Positions 20,006 through 29,444 of a stretch of 64,000 nucleotides of DNA are shown here, one piece after another. The stretch is from the NCBI RefSeq assembly GCF_900156655.1, contig NZ_FTOG01000005.1, positions 219,223 through 283,222 of the forward strand. The letters run 5' to 3'. The DNA comes from Rhodobacter aestuarii (GTDB lineage Bacteria; Pseudomonadota; Alphaproteobacteria; Rhodobacterales; Rhodobacteraceae). A program made the translations under genes and the position numbers. Below the pieces are notes generated by a model. The model saw only the letters and a list, made by a program, of their open reading frames with translations. It made no database searches and was not told where the DNA came from. Numbering within the stretch: position 1 is the stretch's first letter; every line of letters begins with the position of its first letter.

Positions 20006-21880
20006 ATGGCAACTTATAACGGCAGCTCGCGAAACAACTCTTACACTGGCACCGCGGGCAGTGATCAGATCTATGGCAATGACGGCAACGACACGCTCAA
20101 CGGGGCGGGTGGCGATGACCTGATCGACGGCGGCACCGGCAATGATCTGATTTACGGCGGCGATGGCGCAGATACGCTTTCGGGCGGGTCTGGCTACAAC
20201 ACCATTTACGGCGGCGCGGGCAATGATGTTTGGCTCGGCGGCACGAATGAGGCGCAAAGCGCCGGCACCGATGCGGTCTATCTCGAAGACGGCGACGATT
20301 TCGCGACCCTTGGCTGGTTTTACACTGGCAATGCCGACACGCTTGATGGCGGCAGCGGCAACGACACGCTGTCGATGGAAAACTTTCCCGACACGCTGAA
20401 TTCCGGGATCACGTTGAATGACGATGGCTCTTCCACGACCATCGCCTTTGGCACGGTCGTCCGCAATTTTGAAAATGTCATCGGCAATGGCGGCAATAAC
20501 GCGCTCACGGGGAATTCGAGCGCCAACATGCTTGATGGCGGGGCCGGCAATGATACGCTTTATGGCGGCGCGGGTGACGACACGCTGAACGGCGGGGCAG
20601 GGGCCGACCAGCTCGATGGCGGCACCGGCATGGATTATGTCGATTACACCGACTCCGACGCCGGGGTGAACGTCAACTTGGCCAGCGGCTCGGGCACGGG
20701 GGGCGACGCTCAAGGCGATACGCTCGGGGGCATAGATGGCATCTATGGCTCCGACTATGACGACACGCTGATTGGCTTTGACCTCGCGGATTACTCTGAC
20801 AGCGAATACGCTTTCACCAACGTCTTCTACGGCAACGGCGGCAACGATTATATTGATGGCGCTGGCGCCGATGACAGCCTGTACGGCGGCACGGGGAATG
20901 ACACCGTGCTGGGCGGCTGGGGCAACGACCTCGTCGATGGCGGCGAGGGCGACGACAGCCTTGATGGTGGCGACGGCAATGACACCGTTTTGGGCGGTGC
21001 TGGCGATGACACGCTGAATGGTGGCGCGGGGGATGACTACCTTGATGCGGGCACCGGTTCGGCCACGATCAATGGCGGGGCAGGGTCTGACACGATCTAT
21101 GTTCATGCCAATGAGAACACCACGGTCATCGGCTCTGAGGATGCGGGCGATACCGATACCGATGTTCTGATCCTTGAGCGCGATACCGGCGCGACCATTG
21201 TTTATAATGAAAACGATCCGGAATCGGGCACGATCCTGTGGGCCAATGGCACCACGACCACCTTTGAAAATATTGAAAACATTCAATATGTGCCCTGCTT
21301 CACACCGGGCACCCGGATCGAAACAAAGCGCGGGCTTGTGCCGGTGGAGCGGCTCAATCTGGGCGACAGGGTGCTGACGCGCGACAATGGCTATCAGCCG
21401 ATCCGCTGGATCGGGCGGCGGGCGCTTGGGGCCCATGCGCTGGCCGCACGGCCACAATTGCAACCGGTGCAGATTGCCCAAGGCGCGCTTGGTGAGGGTC
21501 TGCCCGAGGCGGATATGCTGGTCAGCCCGCAACACCGGATGTTGATTTCGGGCACCCGCGCCGAGCTTTTGTTTGGCGAGGGCGAGGTTTTGGCCGCCGC
21601 GCTGCACATGGTCGGCCTGCCCGGGATCACCCGTGCAACGCGCAGCGCCATCACCTATTTGCACCTGATGTTCGACGCGCATGAAATCATCCGCGCCGAT
21701 GGGGCTTGGACCGAAAGCTTCCAGCCGGGCGATCACACGCTTGCCGGGCTGGAAACGCCGCAACGCGATGAGCTTTTTGAACTTTTTCCGCAATTGCGGC
21801 AGGCGCATCGGCGCGGACAATGGGCGGCCGCGCGGCTTTCGCTCAAGCCGCATGAGGTGCGCGTTCTGCTGGCGGCCTGA
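20006..21880 (+). CDS. RTX repeat protein with C-terminal Hint domain
   Basis: This 624-residue acidic protein starts at ATG 20006 (MATYNGSS), a few bases after GAGAAGA; the longer frame adds 12 residues. RTX nonapeptides ([12 protein letters not shown]) begin by about residue 20 and fill the first 400 residues in three blocks separated by beta-rich linkers. The Hint domain starts at PCFTPGTRIETKRGLVPVE, with TRDNGYQPIRWIGRR and SPQHRML as its blocks, and runs to the C-terminus. The protein is built like the larger RTX-Hint protein but without cadherin-like domains. Type I secretion and calcium-dependent folding outside the cell are expected from the repeats. Confidence 0.85.
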   Translation: MATYNGSSRNNSYTGTAGSDQIYGNDGNDTLNGAGGDDLIDGGTGNDLIYGGDGADTLSGGSGYNTIYGGAGNDVWLGGTNEAQSAGTDAVYLEDGDDFATLGWFYTGNADTLDGGSGNDTLSMENFPDTLNSGITLNDDGSSTTIAFGTVVRNFENVIGNGGNNALTGNSSANMLDGGAGNDTLYGGAGDDTLNGGAGADQLDGGTGMDYVDYTDSDAGVNVNLASGSGTGGDAQGDTLGGIDGIYGSDYDDTLIGFDLADYSDSEYAFTNVFYGNGGNDYIDGAGADDSLYGGTGNDTVLGGWGNDLVDGGEGDDSLDGGDGNDTVLGGAGDDTLNGGAGDDYLDAGTGSATINGGAGSDTIYVHANENTTVIGSEDAGDTDTDVLILERDTGATIVYNENDPESGTILWANGTTTTFENIENIQYVPCFTPGTRIETKRGLVPVERLNLGDRVLTRDNGYQPIRWIGRRALGAHALAARPQLQPVQIAQGALGEGLPEADMLVSPQHRMLISGTRAELLFGEGEVLAAALHMVGLPGITRATRSAITYLHLMFDAHEIIRADGAWTESFQPGDHTLAGLETPQRDELFELFPQLRQAHRRGQWAAARLSLKPHEVRVLLAA

Positions 21881-21995
21881 TCTTTTGGTAACACCCGCCA
21901 CGCAAAAGATGTCTCACGCGTGCGTGTCTTGACCGGGGCATGGTTTCGGCGCATCTGCTCGTTAACCGATACCAATAAAAACCTCGGGCAGTATC

Positions 21996-22247
21996 ATGGC
22001 ATATTCCGGCTTCTCCCGCCCCGACAGCGGGTTTGATTTCATTGCGTTGCGCCGTCGCAAGGGCGTAACCGAAATCGTCTATGACGATGGCGTGGCGCGC
22101 CGCCTTGTGTGGCGGGTGCAGGGGGCGGCCAATGAAGGCAGCCTGACCGAGGCTTTGGCCCATGCGCGCCGCGAAGTTCGGGTTTTGCCCGCGCTCTATG
22201 CCGAATTGCGCAAACGCTCGATTGCGATTGAGGCGATCGCAGGCTGA
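21996..22247 (+). CDS. Small protein of unknown function
   Basis: The 83-residue protein (MAYSGFSRPDSGFDFIALRR...) is basic in its second half and has no signal peptide or membrane segment. No family is recognised. The frame is uninterrupted and codon use matches the neighbouring genes. It follows the RTX-Hint gene by 115 bases and precedes a minus-strand terminator. The call that it is real rests mainly on coding-like composition. Confidence 0.55.
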   Translation: MAYSGFSRPDSGFDFIALRRRKGVTEIVYDDGVARRLVWRVQGAANEGSLTEALAHARREVRVLPALYAELRKRSIAIEAIAG

Positions 22248-22261
22248 TTTTCAGATTTCGA

Positions 22262-22295
22262 AAAACAAAAAAGGCCGGATGCGCACATCCGGCCT
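22262..22295 (-). terminator. Terminator of the DUF1127 gene
   Basis: AGGCCGGATG (22272-22281) pairs perfectly with CATCCGGCCT (22286-22295) around a CGCA loop. The A-run at 22261-22272 gives the U tract on the minus strand. Confidence 0.8.
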
Positions 22296-22343
22296 AAGGA
22301 AGAGGCCGCGACAGGGGGAAGCGGCACTCGGGAAAGAAGCAGA

Positions 22344-22574
22344 TCAGAAGCCCGCGAACGTATGGGGCAGGGTCGGCGGCTCAAGCCGTTCGCCCAGACC
22401 GATATCGCGGCGCATGTGGTCATCCAAACGGTCCATCGCGCGGGCCGTGGTGCGCAGGGTCATCCAGTCCAGAACCAATCGCAAAACGGCAGCGCCGGGG
22501 CGCAACGCAGCGGGGCGGTGCGACAGCGTGAGGCTCGGATACGACAGGGCGGCGGCGGTAGACAGACCCGACAT
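22344..22574 (-). CDS. DUF1127-family small protein
   Basis: The 76-residue protein from ATG 22574 (AAAGG upstream) carries the DUF1127 core RLDDHMRRDIGL near residue 55. Proteins of this family are small, often basic, stress-responsive and sometimes RNA-binding; in Rhodobacter sphaeroides one is linked to small RNAs (CcaF1, from literature I recall). It is divergent from the MocR-type regulator, with the two starts about 100 bases apart, so the direct repeats at 22600-22635 could affect both genes. A longer frame upstream of 22574 has no ribosome-binding site. A second DUF1127 gene lies at 31150. Confidence 0.75.
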   Translation of the reverse strand: MSGLSTAAALSYPSLTLSHRPAALRPGAAVLRLVLDWMTLRTTARAMDRLDDHMRRDIGLGERLEPPTLPHTFAGF

Positions 22575-22599
22575 GGGACACCTTTCAGGACGAAGTTCT

Positions 22600-22635
22600 G
22601 TATTGATACAATCCAGCCTTTGCTGGTATTGATAC
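22600..22635. promoter_or_regulatory. Direct repeats GTATTGATAC, candidate MocR operator
   Basis: GTATTGATAC occurs at 22600-22609 and again at 22626-22635, a spacing of 26 bases. Each copy is itself nearly palindromic (GTAT..ATAC). They precede the MocR-type gene, and regulators of that class commonly bind repeated sites in their own promoters. Binding is inferred. Confidence 0.5.
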
Positions 22636-22672
22636 CCTACAAAATCCGCACAATCCGCGCGAGAGAAACATT

Positions 22673-24082
22673 GTGACTGATACAAGTTGGAAGCCAGACC
22701 TGCCCGTTCAGTCGGGTCCGAAGTATTTGGCGCTGGTGCGCGCGCTGCGTGATGGCGTGCGTCGCGGCGATTTGGCGCCCGGTTCGCGGCTGCCCACAGT
22801 CCGAGACTTGGCGTGGAAACTAGGGGTTACGCCCGGAACGGTGGCGCGCGCCTATCAATTGGCGACGCAAGAGGGGCTTTTGGAAGCCGCCGTCGGACGC
22901 GGAACATTTGTATCAAAACAATCACGTCGTCTTGGTCCGACCGAATCGCTTTATCAACAACCGCTCTCTGACCCCGCCGATGACGGGCTGATCGACCTGC
23001 GCTCGCCGCAATTGCCCGATGTGGGGCAGTCGCAAGCGTTGTCGCAAGCGATGGTCGGCGCGGCCGAGGAACTGGGCGAGCATTATCTGGAATATCCCGG
23101 CCTGCGGCGCGACCGCTATTGCCGGGTGGCGGCGCTTGACTGGTTCTCGAACTGCTCGCTGGAGCATATGATCGACGCCGATGATCTGGTGCTGACGCAT
23201 GGCGGGCAAAACGGCATCAACATTGTGCTGCAATGCTGCTTGCGCGGTGACCGGCCCGTGGTGCTCTGCGAGGAACTGGCTTACCCCGGCTTTCGTCATG
23301 CCGCGCGGCTCACGCGTGCCGAGGTGGTGGCGGTGAAGCTTGACGACGAAGGCATGATCCCTGAGGCGCTGGATGCCGCGTGCCGCCGCTATGGCGGGCA
23401 GGTGGTCTGTGTCACGCCCGATGCGCAAAACCCGACCACGGCGCGGATGTCGAACGAACGCCGCCACGCCATTGCCGAGGTGGCGCGGCGCCACGATCTG
23501 CAAATCATCGAGGATGATTGCTACACCGCGCCGGTGTCCGGGCTGGATGCGTTGCGCGCTATCGCGCCGGAACGCACCTGGCATGTGACCTCGCTTTCGA
23601 AAACCATCTCGGCGGGGATGCGCTTTGGCATTGTCATCGCGCCCGAGGGGATGGGCGAGGCGGGGCGGCTCACCGCGCAGCACAGCTTCTTTGGCCTGCC
23701 GCGCCCGGTGACCGATATCATCACCCGGCTTTTTAAAAGCGGCGAGGCGATGCGGTTGCGCCATGATGCGCAAGAGGTGATGAGCCGCCGTCTGCAAATG
23801 GTGGTCGAAGCGCTTGAGGGCCATGACATCGCTTGGCAACCGGGGTTGAGCTTCATCTGGCTGCGGCTTCCCTTTGGCTGGCGTGCCTCCACCTTCGCCC
23901 GCGTGGCAGAGGCGGAAGGGGTGCTGGTGCGCTCGGCCGATGAATATGTGCTCTATGATGGCCATGCACCGAATGCCGTGCGGCTTGCCCTTTCGGGCGG
24001 GGTGCCGGAGGAACGTTTGATGCGCGCCATCGCCAAGCTGCGCGATCTGCTCAAGAATCCGCCCGGCGATCTGCCCGTCTAG
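22673..24082 (+). CDS. MocR-family transcriptional regulator (GntR HTH fused to aminotransferase-like domain)
   Basis: This 469-residue regulator begins with a GTG codon. Residues 15-80 form a GntR winged helix (LPTVRDLAWKLGVTPGTVARAY). Residues 105-465 are a fold-type I PLP-dependent aminotransferase domain with the Schiff-base lysine in SLSKTISAG (Lys310) and the pyrimidine-binding aspartate region around CVTPDAQNPT. MocR proteins use PLP and amino-compound ligands to control transport and catabolism of amino acids, GABA, taurine or polyamines. It precedes a polyamine-type ABC transporter by 190 bases, on the same strand, and may control it. Two GTATTGATAC direct repeats upstream are likely operators. 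Ligand identity is unknown. Confidence 0.88.
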   Translation: MTDTSWKPDLPVQSGPKYLALVRALRDGVRRGDLAPGSRLPTVRDLAWKLGVTPGTVARAYQLATQEGLLEAAVGRGTFVSKQSRRLGPTESLYQQPLSDPADDGLIDLRSPQLPDVGQSQALSQAMVGAAEELGEHYLEYPGLRRDRYCRVAALDWFSNCSLEHMIDADDLVLTHGGQNGINIVLQCCLRGDRPVVLCEELAYPGFRHAARLTRAEVVAVKLDDEGMIPEALDAACRRYGGQVVCVTPDAQNPTTARMSNERRHAIAEVARRHDLQIIEDDCYTAPVSGLDALRAIAPERTWHVTSLSKTISAGMRFGIVIAPEGMGEAGRLTAQHSFFGLPRPVTDIITRLFKSGEAMRLRHDAQEVMSRRLQMVVEALEGHDIAWQPGLSFIWLRLPFGWRASTFARVAEAEGVLVRSADEYVLYDGHAPNAVRLALSGGVPEERLMRAIAKLRDLLKNPPGDLPV

Positions 24083-24274
24083 GCCGCAAATTCGCGCCCT
24101 AGTTGAGCCGCTTGGGCGGGCTGCACAAATCTTTGGCATTTGCCGCTTGTGGCTGCGTTTGCCTGCCCGCGCGCGCACCGCCCCCCCTTTTCTCTGCCGA
24201 TGGCCTGTGCAAATTTGGCCAAAGCTGCGCGCATTTGCCTGCAGCGCGTGCCTTCGGGCCAGAGGGAGAATTTC

Positions 24275-25156
24275 ATGTCGGCATCCCCCTTGCGGCGGCT
24301 GGCGCGTTCAGAAACGGCCAATGGCTATTTGATGGTCAGCCCCACGCTGATCTATGCCGTGCTGCTGCTGGCGGCGCCGCTGGTGATCATCTTTGCCTAT
24401 TCCTTCTTCAAGGATGGCTATCTGGAGGTGATCCACGAATTCACCACCGCCAACTATATCGAGGCGTGGAGCGACCCGATCTTTCGCGCGATCTTGCTGC
24501 GCTCGGTGACGGTGTCGGCGATCGTGACCTTTGTCACCGTGGTGCTGGCGTTCCCGATTGCCTATTTCATCTCGTTCAATGTGCCTGCGGCCAATAAATC
24601 GCGCTGGCTATTTTTGATCACGATCCCGTTTTGGACCTCCTATCTGATCCGGGTGTTTCAGTGGAAAGTGATCCTTGGCTACAATGGGGTGATCAACTCG
24701 GTGCTGATGGGGCTCGGCATCACCGATGACCCGCTGCAAATGCTCAACACCATCGGCGCGATTGCGATCACGCTCGCCCATGCCTACGCGCCCTTCGCGA
24801 TTTTGCCGATCTTTGTGAGCCTTGAGAAAATCGACCGCTCGCTTTTGGAGGCAGGCCAAGACCTTGGCGAAAGCCGTTTGATGACCTTTTGGCGCGTGAC
24901 GTTACCCTTGGCGATGCCCGGCGTGATTGGCGCGGTGATGATTGTCTTCATCCCGACGATTGGCGATTACGTCACCCCCGTCATCATCGGCGGCGGCAAG
25001 TTGCCCATGGTCGCCAATATGATCCAGATGGATATGCTGAAGATCGACAATAAGCCTCTTGGCTCTGCGATTGCGGTTTCCTCGATGTTCGTCGTGGCGG
25101 CGATTTCGCTGATCTTCCTTTTCCTCAACCGCCGCTTTCTGAGGGGGCCGAAATGA
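24275..25156 (+). CDS. Polyamine-type ABC transporter permease (PotB-like)
   Basis: The 293-residue inner-membrane permease has six predicted hydrophobic segments and the cytoplasmic EAA-type loop, here EAGQDLGESRLMTFWRVTLP, that contacts the ATPase. The PotB/PotH family carries spermidine, putrescine and related compounds. I chose ATG 24275, preceded by GAGGGAGAA; the longer frame adds 45 residues without features. It overlaps the next permease by 4 bases (ATGA). The cluster encodes two permeases and an ATPase but no periplasmic binding protein in the window, so substrate capture must depend on a protein encoded elsewhere. The specific substrate is inferred from the family only. Confidence 0.88.
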   Translation: MSASPLRRLARSETANGYLMVSPTLIYAVLLLAAPLVIIFAYSFFKDGYLEVIHEFTTANYIEAWSDPIFRAILLRSVTVSAIVTFVTVVLAFPIAYFISFNVPAANKSRWLFLITIPFWTSYLIRVFQWKVILGYNGVINSVLMGLGITDDPLQMLNTIGAIAITLAHAYAPFAILPIFVSLEKIDRSLLEAGQDLGESRLMTFWRVTLPLAMPGVIGAVMIVFIPTIGDYVTPVIIGGGKLPMVANMIQMDMLKIDNKPLGSAIAVSSMFVVAAISLIFLFLNRRFLRGPK

Positions 25157-25959
25157 AATTCTCTGGCCTGCGGCTCTACGCGCTCCTCTATCTGCTTTTC
25201 CTTTATGCACCGATCCTGCTTTTGCCGGTCTTTGCCTTCAATGACGGCACGGTGATTGCCTTCCCGCTCAAGGGCTTCACGCTTGAGTGGTTTGGGCAAA
25301 TGGCCTCGAATGACACGCTGGGCCGTGCGCTGGTGAATTCGCTGATCATCGCACTTTCGACCGCGATCCTGTCCACGACGCTTGGCATTTTCGCTGCCCG
25401 CTCGGCCACTCGCTACCATTACGCAGGCAAAGCGGGGGTGATGGGGCTGATCATGCTGCCGCTGGTGCTGCCCGAGATCATCGTGGCGGTGTCTTTGCTC
25501 GTCGTGCTTTTGGGCATGGGGATGACGCTCTCCATTTTCACCGTGATCTTGGGCCATGTGCTGATTGCCACGCCCTATGCGATTGCGGTGCTGAACGCGG
25601 CCTTTTCAACGCTCGATCAATCGCTCGAAGAAGCGGCCTATGATCTGGGAGAGACGAAATGGTCCACCTTCCGGCTGATCATTTTGCCGCTGGTTACACC
25701 GGGCATCATTTCCTCGGCGCTGATGGCTTTCACCATCTCTTTGGATGAGTTCATCATCGCCTTCTTCCTCGCGGGCGAGCAGGTGACGCTGCCGACCTAT
25801 ATTTACTCGCAGCTGCGCTTCCCAAAACAAATCCCGATGATCATGGCACTTGGCACTGTCTTGGTGCTCGCCTCAGTCATCTTGCTCACCTTGGCCGAAT
25901 ATTTCCGCCGTCGCGGTCTTGCGAAAACCGGCGCCAAAGATACCGGAGGTTTCCTGTGA
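25153..25959 (+). CDS. Polyamine-type ABC transporter permease (PotC-like)
   Basis: The 268-residue second permease has six hydrophobic segments and an EAA loop LEEAAYDLGETKWSTFRLIILP around residue 157. It is the PotC/PotI type that pairs with PotB/PotH. Its start overlaps the end of the first permease as ATGA, and its end overlaps the ATPase start as GTGA, so the three genes are translationally coupled. Together with PotB it forms the membrane channel of a type I-style importer. Substrate identity cannot be read from sequence. Confidence 0.88.
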   Translation: MKFSGLRLYALLYLLFLYAPILLLPVFAFNDGTVIAFPLKGFTLEWFGQMASNDTLGRALVNSLIIALSTAILSTTLGIFAARSATRYHYAGKAGVMGLIMLPLVLPEIIVAVSLLVVLLGMGMTLSIFTVILGHVLIATPYAIAVLNAAFSTLDQSLEEAAYDLGETKWSTFRLIILPLVTPGIISSALMAFTISLDEFIIAFFLAGEQVTLPTYIYSQLRFPKQIPMIMALGTVLVLASVILLTLAEYFRRRGLAKTGAKDTGGFL

Positions 25960-27086
25960 ACCAACCCGCCCCGAAAGCCGCGCCCGCGCCGCTCGAAAGC
26001 CGCCGCAAGATGATCGAATTCGATCAAGTGCACAAATATTACGGCGATTACCACGCGCTGCGCGGCATTTCTGCGGTGATCCGCGAGGGTGAGTTCTTCT
26101 CGCTTCTTGGCCCCTCTGGCTGTGGCAAGACCACCCTCCTGCGCACAATTGCGGGGTTTGAAGACATTTCATCCGGCGCTGTGCTGATCGACGGCAAGCA
26201 TATGGAAGATGTGCCGCCGAACAAACGCCCCACCAATATGGTGTTCCAATCCTACGCGATTTTCCCGCATTTGACGGTGGGCGAAAACGTGGGCTTTGGC
26301 CTGCGCCGCGACCCGCGCCCGGCGGCGGAAAAGGCGCAAGCGGTGGAACAGGCGCTCGAAATGGTGGGGCTGAAGGGCTATGGCGCCCGCGCGGCCCATG
26401 CGCTTTCGGGCGGGCAACGCCAACGCGTGGCTTTGGCCCGCGCGCTGATCCTCAAGCCCAAGGTGCTGCTCCTTGATGAGCCGCTTTCCGCGCTGGATAA
26501 AAAGATCCGCGAGCAGATGCAGGTTGAACTGATCAAGCTGCAACGTGAAGTGGGCATCACCTTCGTTCTGGTCACCCATGACCAAGAAGAAGCGCTCGTC
26601 ATGTCAGACCGGATCGCAGTGATGTTTGAAGGCGAGATCGCACAACTGGCTGACCCCGAAACGCTGTATCGGCGCCCCGCCTCGCGCCGGGTGGCGGATT
26701 TCATCGGTGTGATGAACTTCCTGCCCGCGACGGTGCTGGGCGAGGGCAATGGCCATGTACAATTGGAGGTCGCGGGGCTTGGCCCGGTGGATATCACCGA
26801 CGATCAAGCACAGGCCATCCCCACGGGCGAGCCTGCGGCGGTGGGCTTCCGCCCCGAAACGCTGACAATCTTGTATGAAGGCCAAACCGCGACCGACCGC
26901 GAAGCGCCGGGCGTGATTGATGAGGTCGTCTATTACGGCGACATGACCTATTACGACGTGAAGCTCGATGGCGTGGAAAAGCCGGTGCGGATTTCCATGC
27001 GCAACGTCTTTGGCCGCGAGGTGCTCGATGTGGGCACCCGCACCCGCGTGGCGTGGTCGCCCGGCGCGCTGGTGCTTTTCCGCTAA
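25956..27086 (+). CDS. Polyamine-type ABC transporter ATPase (PotA-like)
   Basis: The 376-residue ATPase starts with GTG within the overlap with the permease. It has Walker A GPSGCGKTT (about residue 52), the signature ALSGGQRQRVALARAL (about 147), Walker B LLLDEPLSALD and the switch histidine in VLVTHDQEEAL. Residues after 240 form the TOBE-type regulatory domain typical of sugar and polyamine importers. It powers uptake by the two upstream permeases. A stem-loop at 27115-27139 follows. The family assignment to PotA/FbpC-like ATPases is firm, the substrate inferred from the operon. Confidence 0.9.
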   Translation: MNQPAPKAAPAPLESRRKMIEFDQVHKYYGDYHALRGISAVIREGEFFSLLGPSGCGKTTLLRTIAGFEDISSGAVLIDGKHMEDVPPNKRPTNMVFQSYAIFPHLTVGENVGFGLRRDPRPAAEKAQAVEQALEMVGLKGYGARAAHALSGGQRQRVALARALILKPKVLLLDEPLSALDKKIREQMQVELIKLQREVGITFVLVTHDQEEALVMSDRIAVMFEGEIAQLADPETLYRRPASRRVADFIGVMNFLPATVLGEGNGHVQLEVAGLGPVDITDDQAQAIPTGEPAAVGFRPETLTILYEGQTATDREAPGVIDEVVYYGDMTYYDVKLDGVEKPVRISMRNVFGREVLDVGTRTRVAWSPGALVLFR

Positions 27087-27114
27087 AAGGGCAGGGCGGT
27101 TCACCGCACTGCAA

Positions 27115-27139
27115 AAGGGCGCTCTAAACGGGCGCCCTT
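27115..27139 (+). terminator. Possible terminator after the ABC transporter operon
   Basis: AAGGGCGC (27115-27122) pairs with GCGCCCTT (27132-27139). The tail (CGACTTTG) has only a short T-run. Confidence 0.5.
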
Positions 27140-27186
27140 CGACTTTGTGCAAATATCCCGGGGCGTGAATTTTGTGCGGTACGCAC

Positions 27187-27209
27187 AAAAGAGGGGGGCA
27201 GCGCCCCCC
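27187..27209 (-). terminator. Terminator of typA
   Basis: GGGGGGC (27193-27199) pairs with GCCCCCC (27203-27209) with a 3-base loop. The AAAA at 27187-27190 provides the U tract on the minus strand, 10 bases past the typA stop. Confidence 0.7.
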
Positions 27210-27218
27210 TTCTTCCTC

Positions 27219-29039
27219 TTAGCCTTCGGTGCGCGCGGCGCGTTTGCGCTCATGCGGATCCAGCAGGCGCTTGCGCAGGCGCACGATTTTCGGCGTCACT
27301 TCCACAAGCTCATCATCGTCGATATAGGCGATGGCCTCTTCAAGGCTCATCCGCACCGGGGGCGTCAGCCGCACGGCTTCATCGGTGCCCGAGGCGCGCA
27401 CGTTCGTCAGCTTCTTGCCTTTGAGCGGGTTCACCTCAAGATCGTTGTCGCGCGAATGCTCGCCAATGATCATGCCTTGATAGACCTGCTCTTGCGCACC
27501 GATGAAGAGCTTACCGCGCTCTTCCAGGTTCCACAGCGCATAGGCTACCGAAACGCCGTTCTCCATCGAGATCAGCACGCCTTGGCGACGGCCCGCGATC
27601 GGGCCTTTATAGGCGGCCCAGCCGTGGAAGATGCGGTTCAAGACGCCGTTGCCGCGCGTGTCGGTCATGAACTCGCCTTGGTAGCCAATGAGCCCGCGCG
27701 AGGGCACATGGGCGACGATCCGGGTCTTGCCATGGCCCGCCGGGCGCATCTCGACCAGATCGCCTTTGCGCGGGCCGGTCAGCTTTTCGATCACCGCGCC
27801 GGAATATTCATCATCCACATCGACGATGACTTCTTCAATCGGCTCCATCCGCTCGCCGTTTTCCTCACGGAAGATCACGCGCGGGCGCGAGATGGAAAGC
27901 TCAAAGCCTTCGCGGCGCATGTTTTCGATCAGCACGCCCATTTGAAGTTCGCCCCGACCCGAGACCACGAAAGCCTCGCCGCCCGGCGTGTCTTCGACGC
28001 GGATCGCCACGTTTACCTCGGCCTCTTTCATCAGACGCTCGCGGATCACGCGCGATTGCACCTTATTGCCGTCTTTGCCGGCCAAGGGGCTGTCGTTGAT
28101 GCCAAAGGTGACCGAGATCGTCGGCGGGTCGATCGGCTGGGCCGGGATCGGCGCTTCGATGTCGAGCGCGCAGAGCGTATCGGCCACGGTGGCTTTGGTC
28201 ATGCCCGCGATGGTGACAATGTCGCCCGCTTCGGCCACGTCAATCGGCTGCTGCGTCAGGCCACGGAAGGCGAGGATCTTGGTGCAGCGGAATTGCTCAA
28301 TCCGTTCACCGGTGCGGCTCAGCGCTTTCAGCGTATCGCCCACTTTCAAGCGGCCCGCTTCCACACGCCCCGTCAGAATGCGGCCAATGAACGGGTCGGC
28401 CGAAAGCGTCGTTGCCAGCATTTGGAACGGCTCGTCAGCGCGGAATTCTTGTTTCGGCGGCTCAACATGCTTGAGGATCAAATCAAACAGCGCCGAAAGG
28501 TCTTGGCGCGGGCCATCCAGTTCCAGATCCGCCCAGCCACCAATGCCCGACGCATAGACATGCGGGAAATCAAGCTGCTCGTCGGTCGCGCCAAGGTTGG
28601 CAAAGAGGTCGAACACTTCGTTCAGCGCGTTTTCCGGGTCGGCGGCGGGTTTGTCGACCTTGTTGAGCACGACAATCGGCTTGAGCCCCAGCGCCAGCGC
28701 TTTCGAGGTCACAAACTTGGTTTGCGGCATCGGCCCTTCGGCGGCGTCGACCAGCAAGCAAACGCCATCGACCATCGACAGGATGCGCTCCACTTCGCCG
28801 CCAAAGTCGGCGTGGCCGGGGGTGTCGACGATGTTGATGCGCGTGCCTTTCCATTCAACCGAGGTACATTTGGCCAAGATGGTGATACCGCGTTCGCGCT
28901 CAATATCGTTGCTGTCCATCGCCCGTTCGGCAATGGCTTGGTTTTCACGGAAAGCACCTGATTGGCTCAGGAGCTTGTCGACAAGAGTGGTCTTGCCGTG
29001 GTCAACGTGTGCGATGATCGCAATATTGCGAATGTCCAT
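27219..29039 (-). CDS. typA: Translational GTPase TypA/BipA
   Basis: This 606-residue ribosome-binding GTPase has G1 AHVDHGKT at residues 10-17, G2 around RERGITI, G3 DTPGHADF and G4 NKVD, followed by EF-G-like domains II, III and V and the unique C-terminal domain. TypA acts on 50S subunit assembly and stress adaptation, notably at low temperature. I chose ATG 29039 (MDIRNIAI), the family's usual start with AGGCGG upstream; the longer frame adds 11 residues. A long plus-strand open frame covers this gene but is its antisense shadow. Confidence 0.96.
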   Translation of the reverse strand: MDIRNIAIIAHVDHGKTTLVDKLLSQSGAFRENQAIAERAMDSNDIERERGITILAKCTSVEWKGTRINIVDTPGHADFGGEVERILSMVDGVCLLVDAAEGPMPQTKFVTSKALALGLKPIVVLNKVDKPAADPENALNEVFDLFANLGATDEQLDFPHVYASGIGGWADLELDGPRQDLSALFDLILKHVEPPKQEFRADEPFQMLATTLSADPFIGRILTGRVEAGRLKVGDTLKALSRTGERIEQFRCTKILAFRGLTQQPIDVAEAGDIVTIAGMTKATVADTLCALDIEAPIPAQPIDPPTISVTFGINDSPLAGKDGNKVQSRVIRERLMKEAEVNVAIRVEDTPGGEAFVVSGRGELQMGVLIENMRREGFELSISRPRVIFREENGERMEPIEEVIVDVDDEYSGAVIEKLTGPRKGDLVEMRPAGHGKTRIVAHVPSRGLIGYQGEFMTDTRGNGVLNRIFHGWAAYKGPIAGRRQGVLISMENGVSVAYALWNLEERGKLFIGAQEQVYQGMIIGEHSRDNDLEVNPLKGKKLTNVRASGTDEAVRLTPPVRMSLEEAIAYIDDDELVEVTPKIVRLRKRLLDPHERKRAARTEG

Positions 29040-29111
29040 GGGGTCCGCCTGTTCGAGATTTGAGTGCCGCATAAGCGAAAAGCACCCGTTTGGCCAGCGT
29101 TAAGCGCGCCC

Positions 29112-29444
29112 TCAATGGCTGGCAGACGAAAACAGGTTTATGACAAGGATGCCCGAAAGGATCAGACCGATGCCGAAAACGGCGGGAAGATCAAGTTTTT
29201 GGCCAAAAATCAGCCACCCGGACAGGGCGATGAGAATGATTCCAAGCCCGGACCAAAGCGCATAGGTGATGCCAAGCGGCAGTTCACGCAGCACCAAAGT
29301 AAAGAACCAAAACGCAAAACCAAAGCTGATGATCACGCCCACGGTCGGCCAGAACCGGGTGAATTGTTGCGATGCTTGCAGGCAGTTGGAGCCAAAGATT
29401 TCAAACAAAACCGCAATGATTAAAAGGAGATAAGTCTTGATCAT
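29112..29444 (-). CDS. Small multidrug resistance (SMR) family transporter
   Basis: This 110-residue protein has four membrane helices and the conserved membrane-embedded glutamate Glu15 in AVLFEIFGS, equivalent to Glu14 of EmrE, which couples proton entry to substrate export. The WSGLG block near residue 58 matches the SMR signature region (GxxxAYAxWxG-like). Members act as dimers that export quaternary ammonium compounds, guanidinium or polyamines. Its ATG overlaps the stop of the upstream YitT gene as ATGA, so the two are cotranslated. Substrate class cannot be settled here. Confidence 0.85.
   Translation of the reverse strand: MIKTYLLLIIAVLFEIFGSNCLQASQQFTRFWPTVGVIISFGFAFWFFTLVLRELPLGITYALWSGLGIILIALSGWLIFGQKLDLPAVFGIGLILSGILVINLFSSASH

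Noticed and set aside
19877..21901. Open frame of 674 residues on the minus strand
   Set aside because: It is antisense to the second RTX-Hint gene and has the same low-complexity Ala/Val/Ile-rich translation.
27147..28961. Open frame of 604 residues on the plus strand
   Set aside because: It is antisense to typA, a strongly conserved gene. The translation has no domain.
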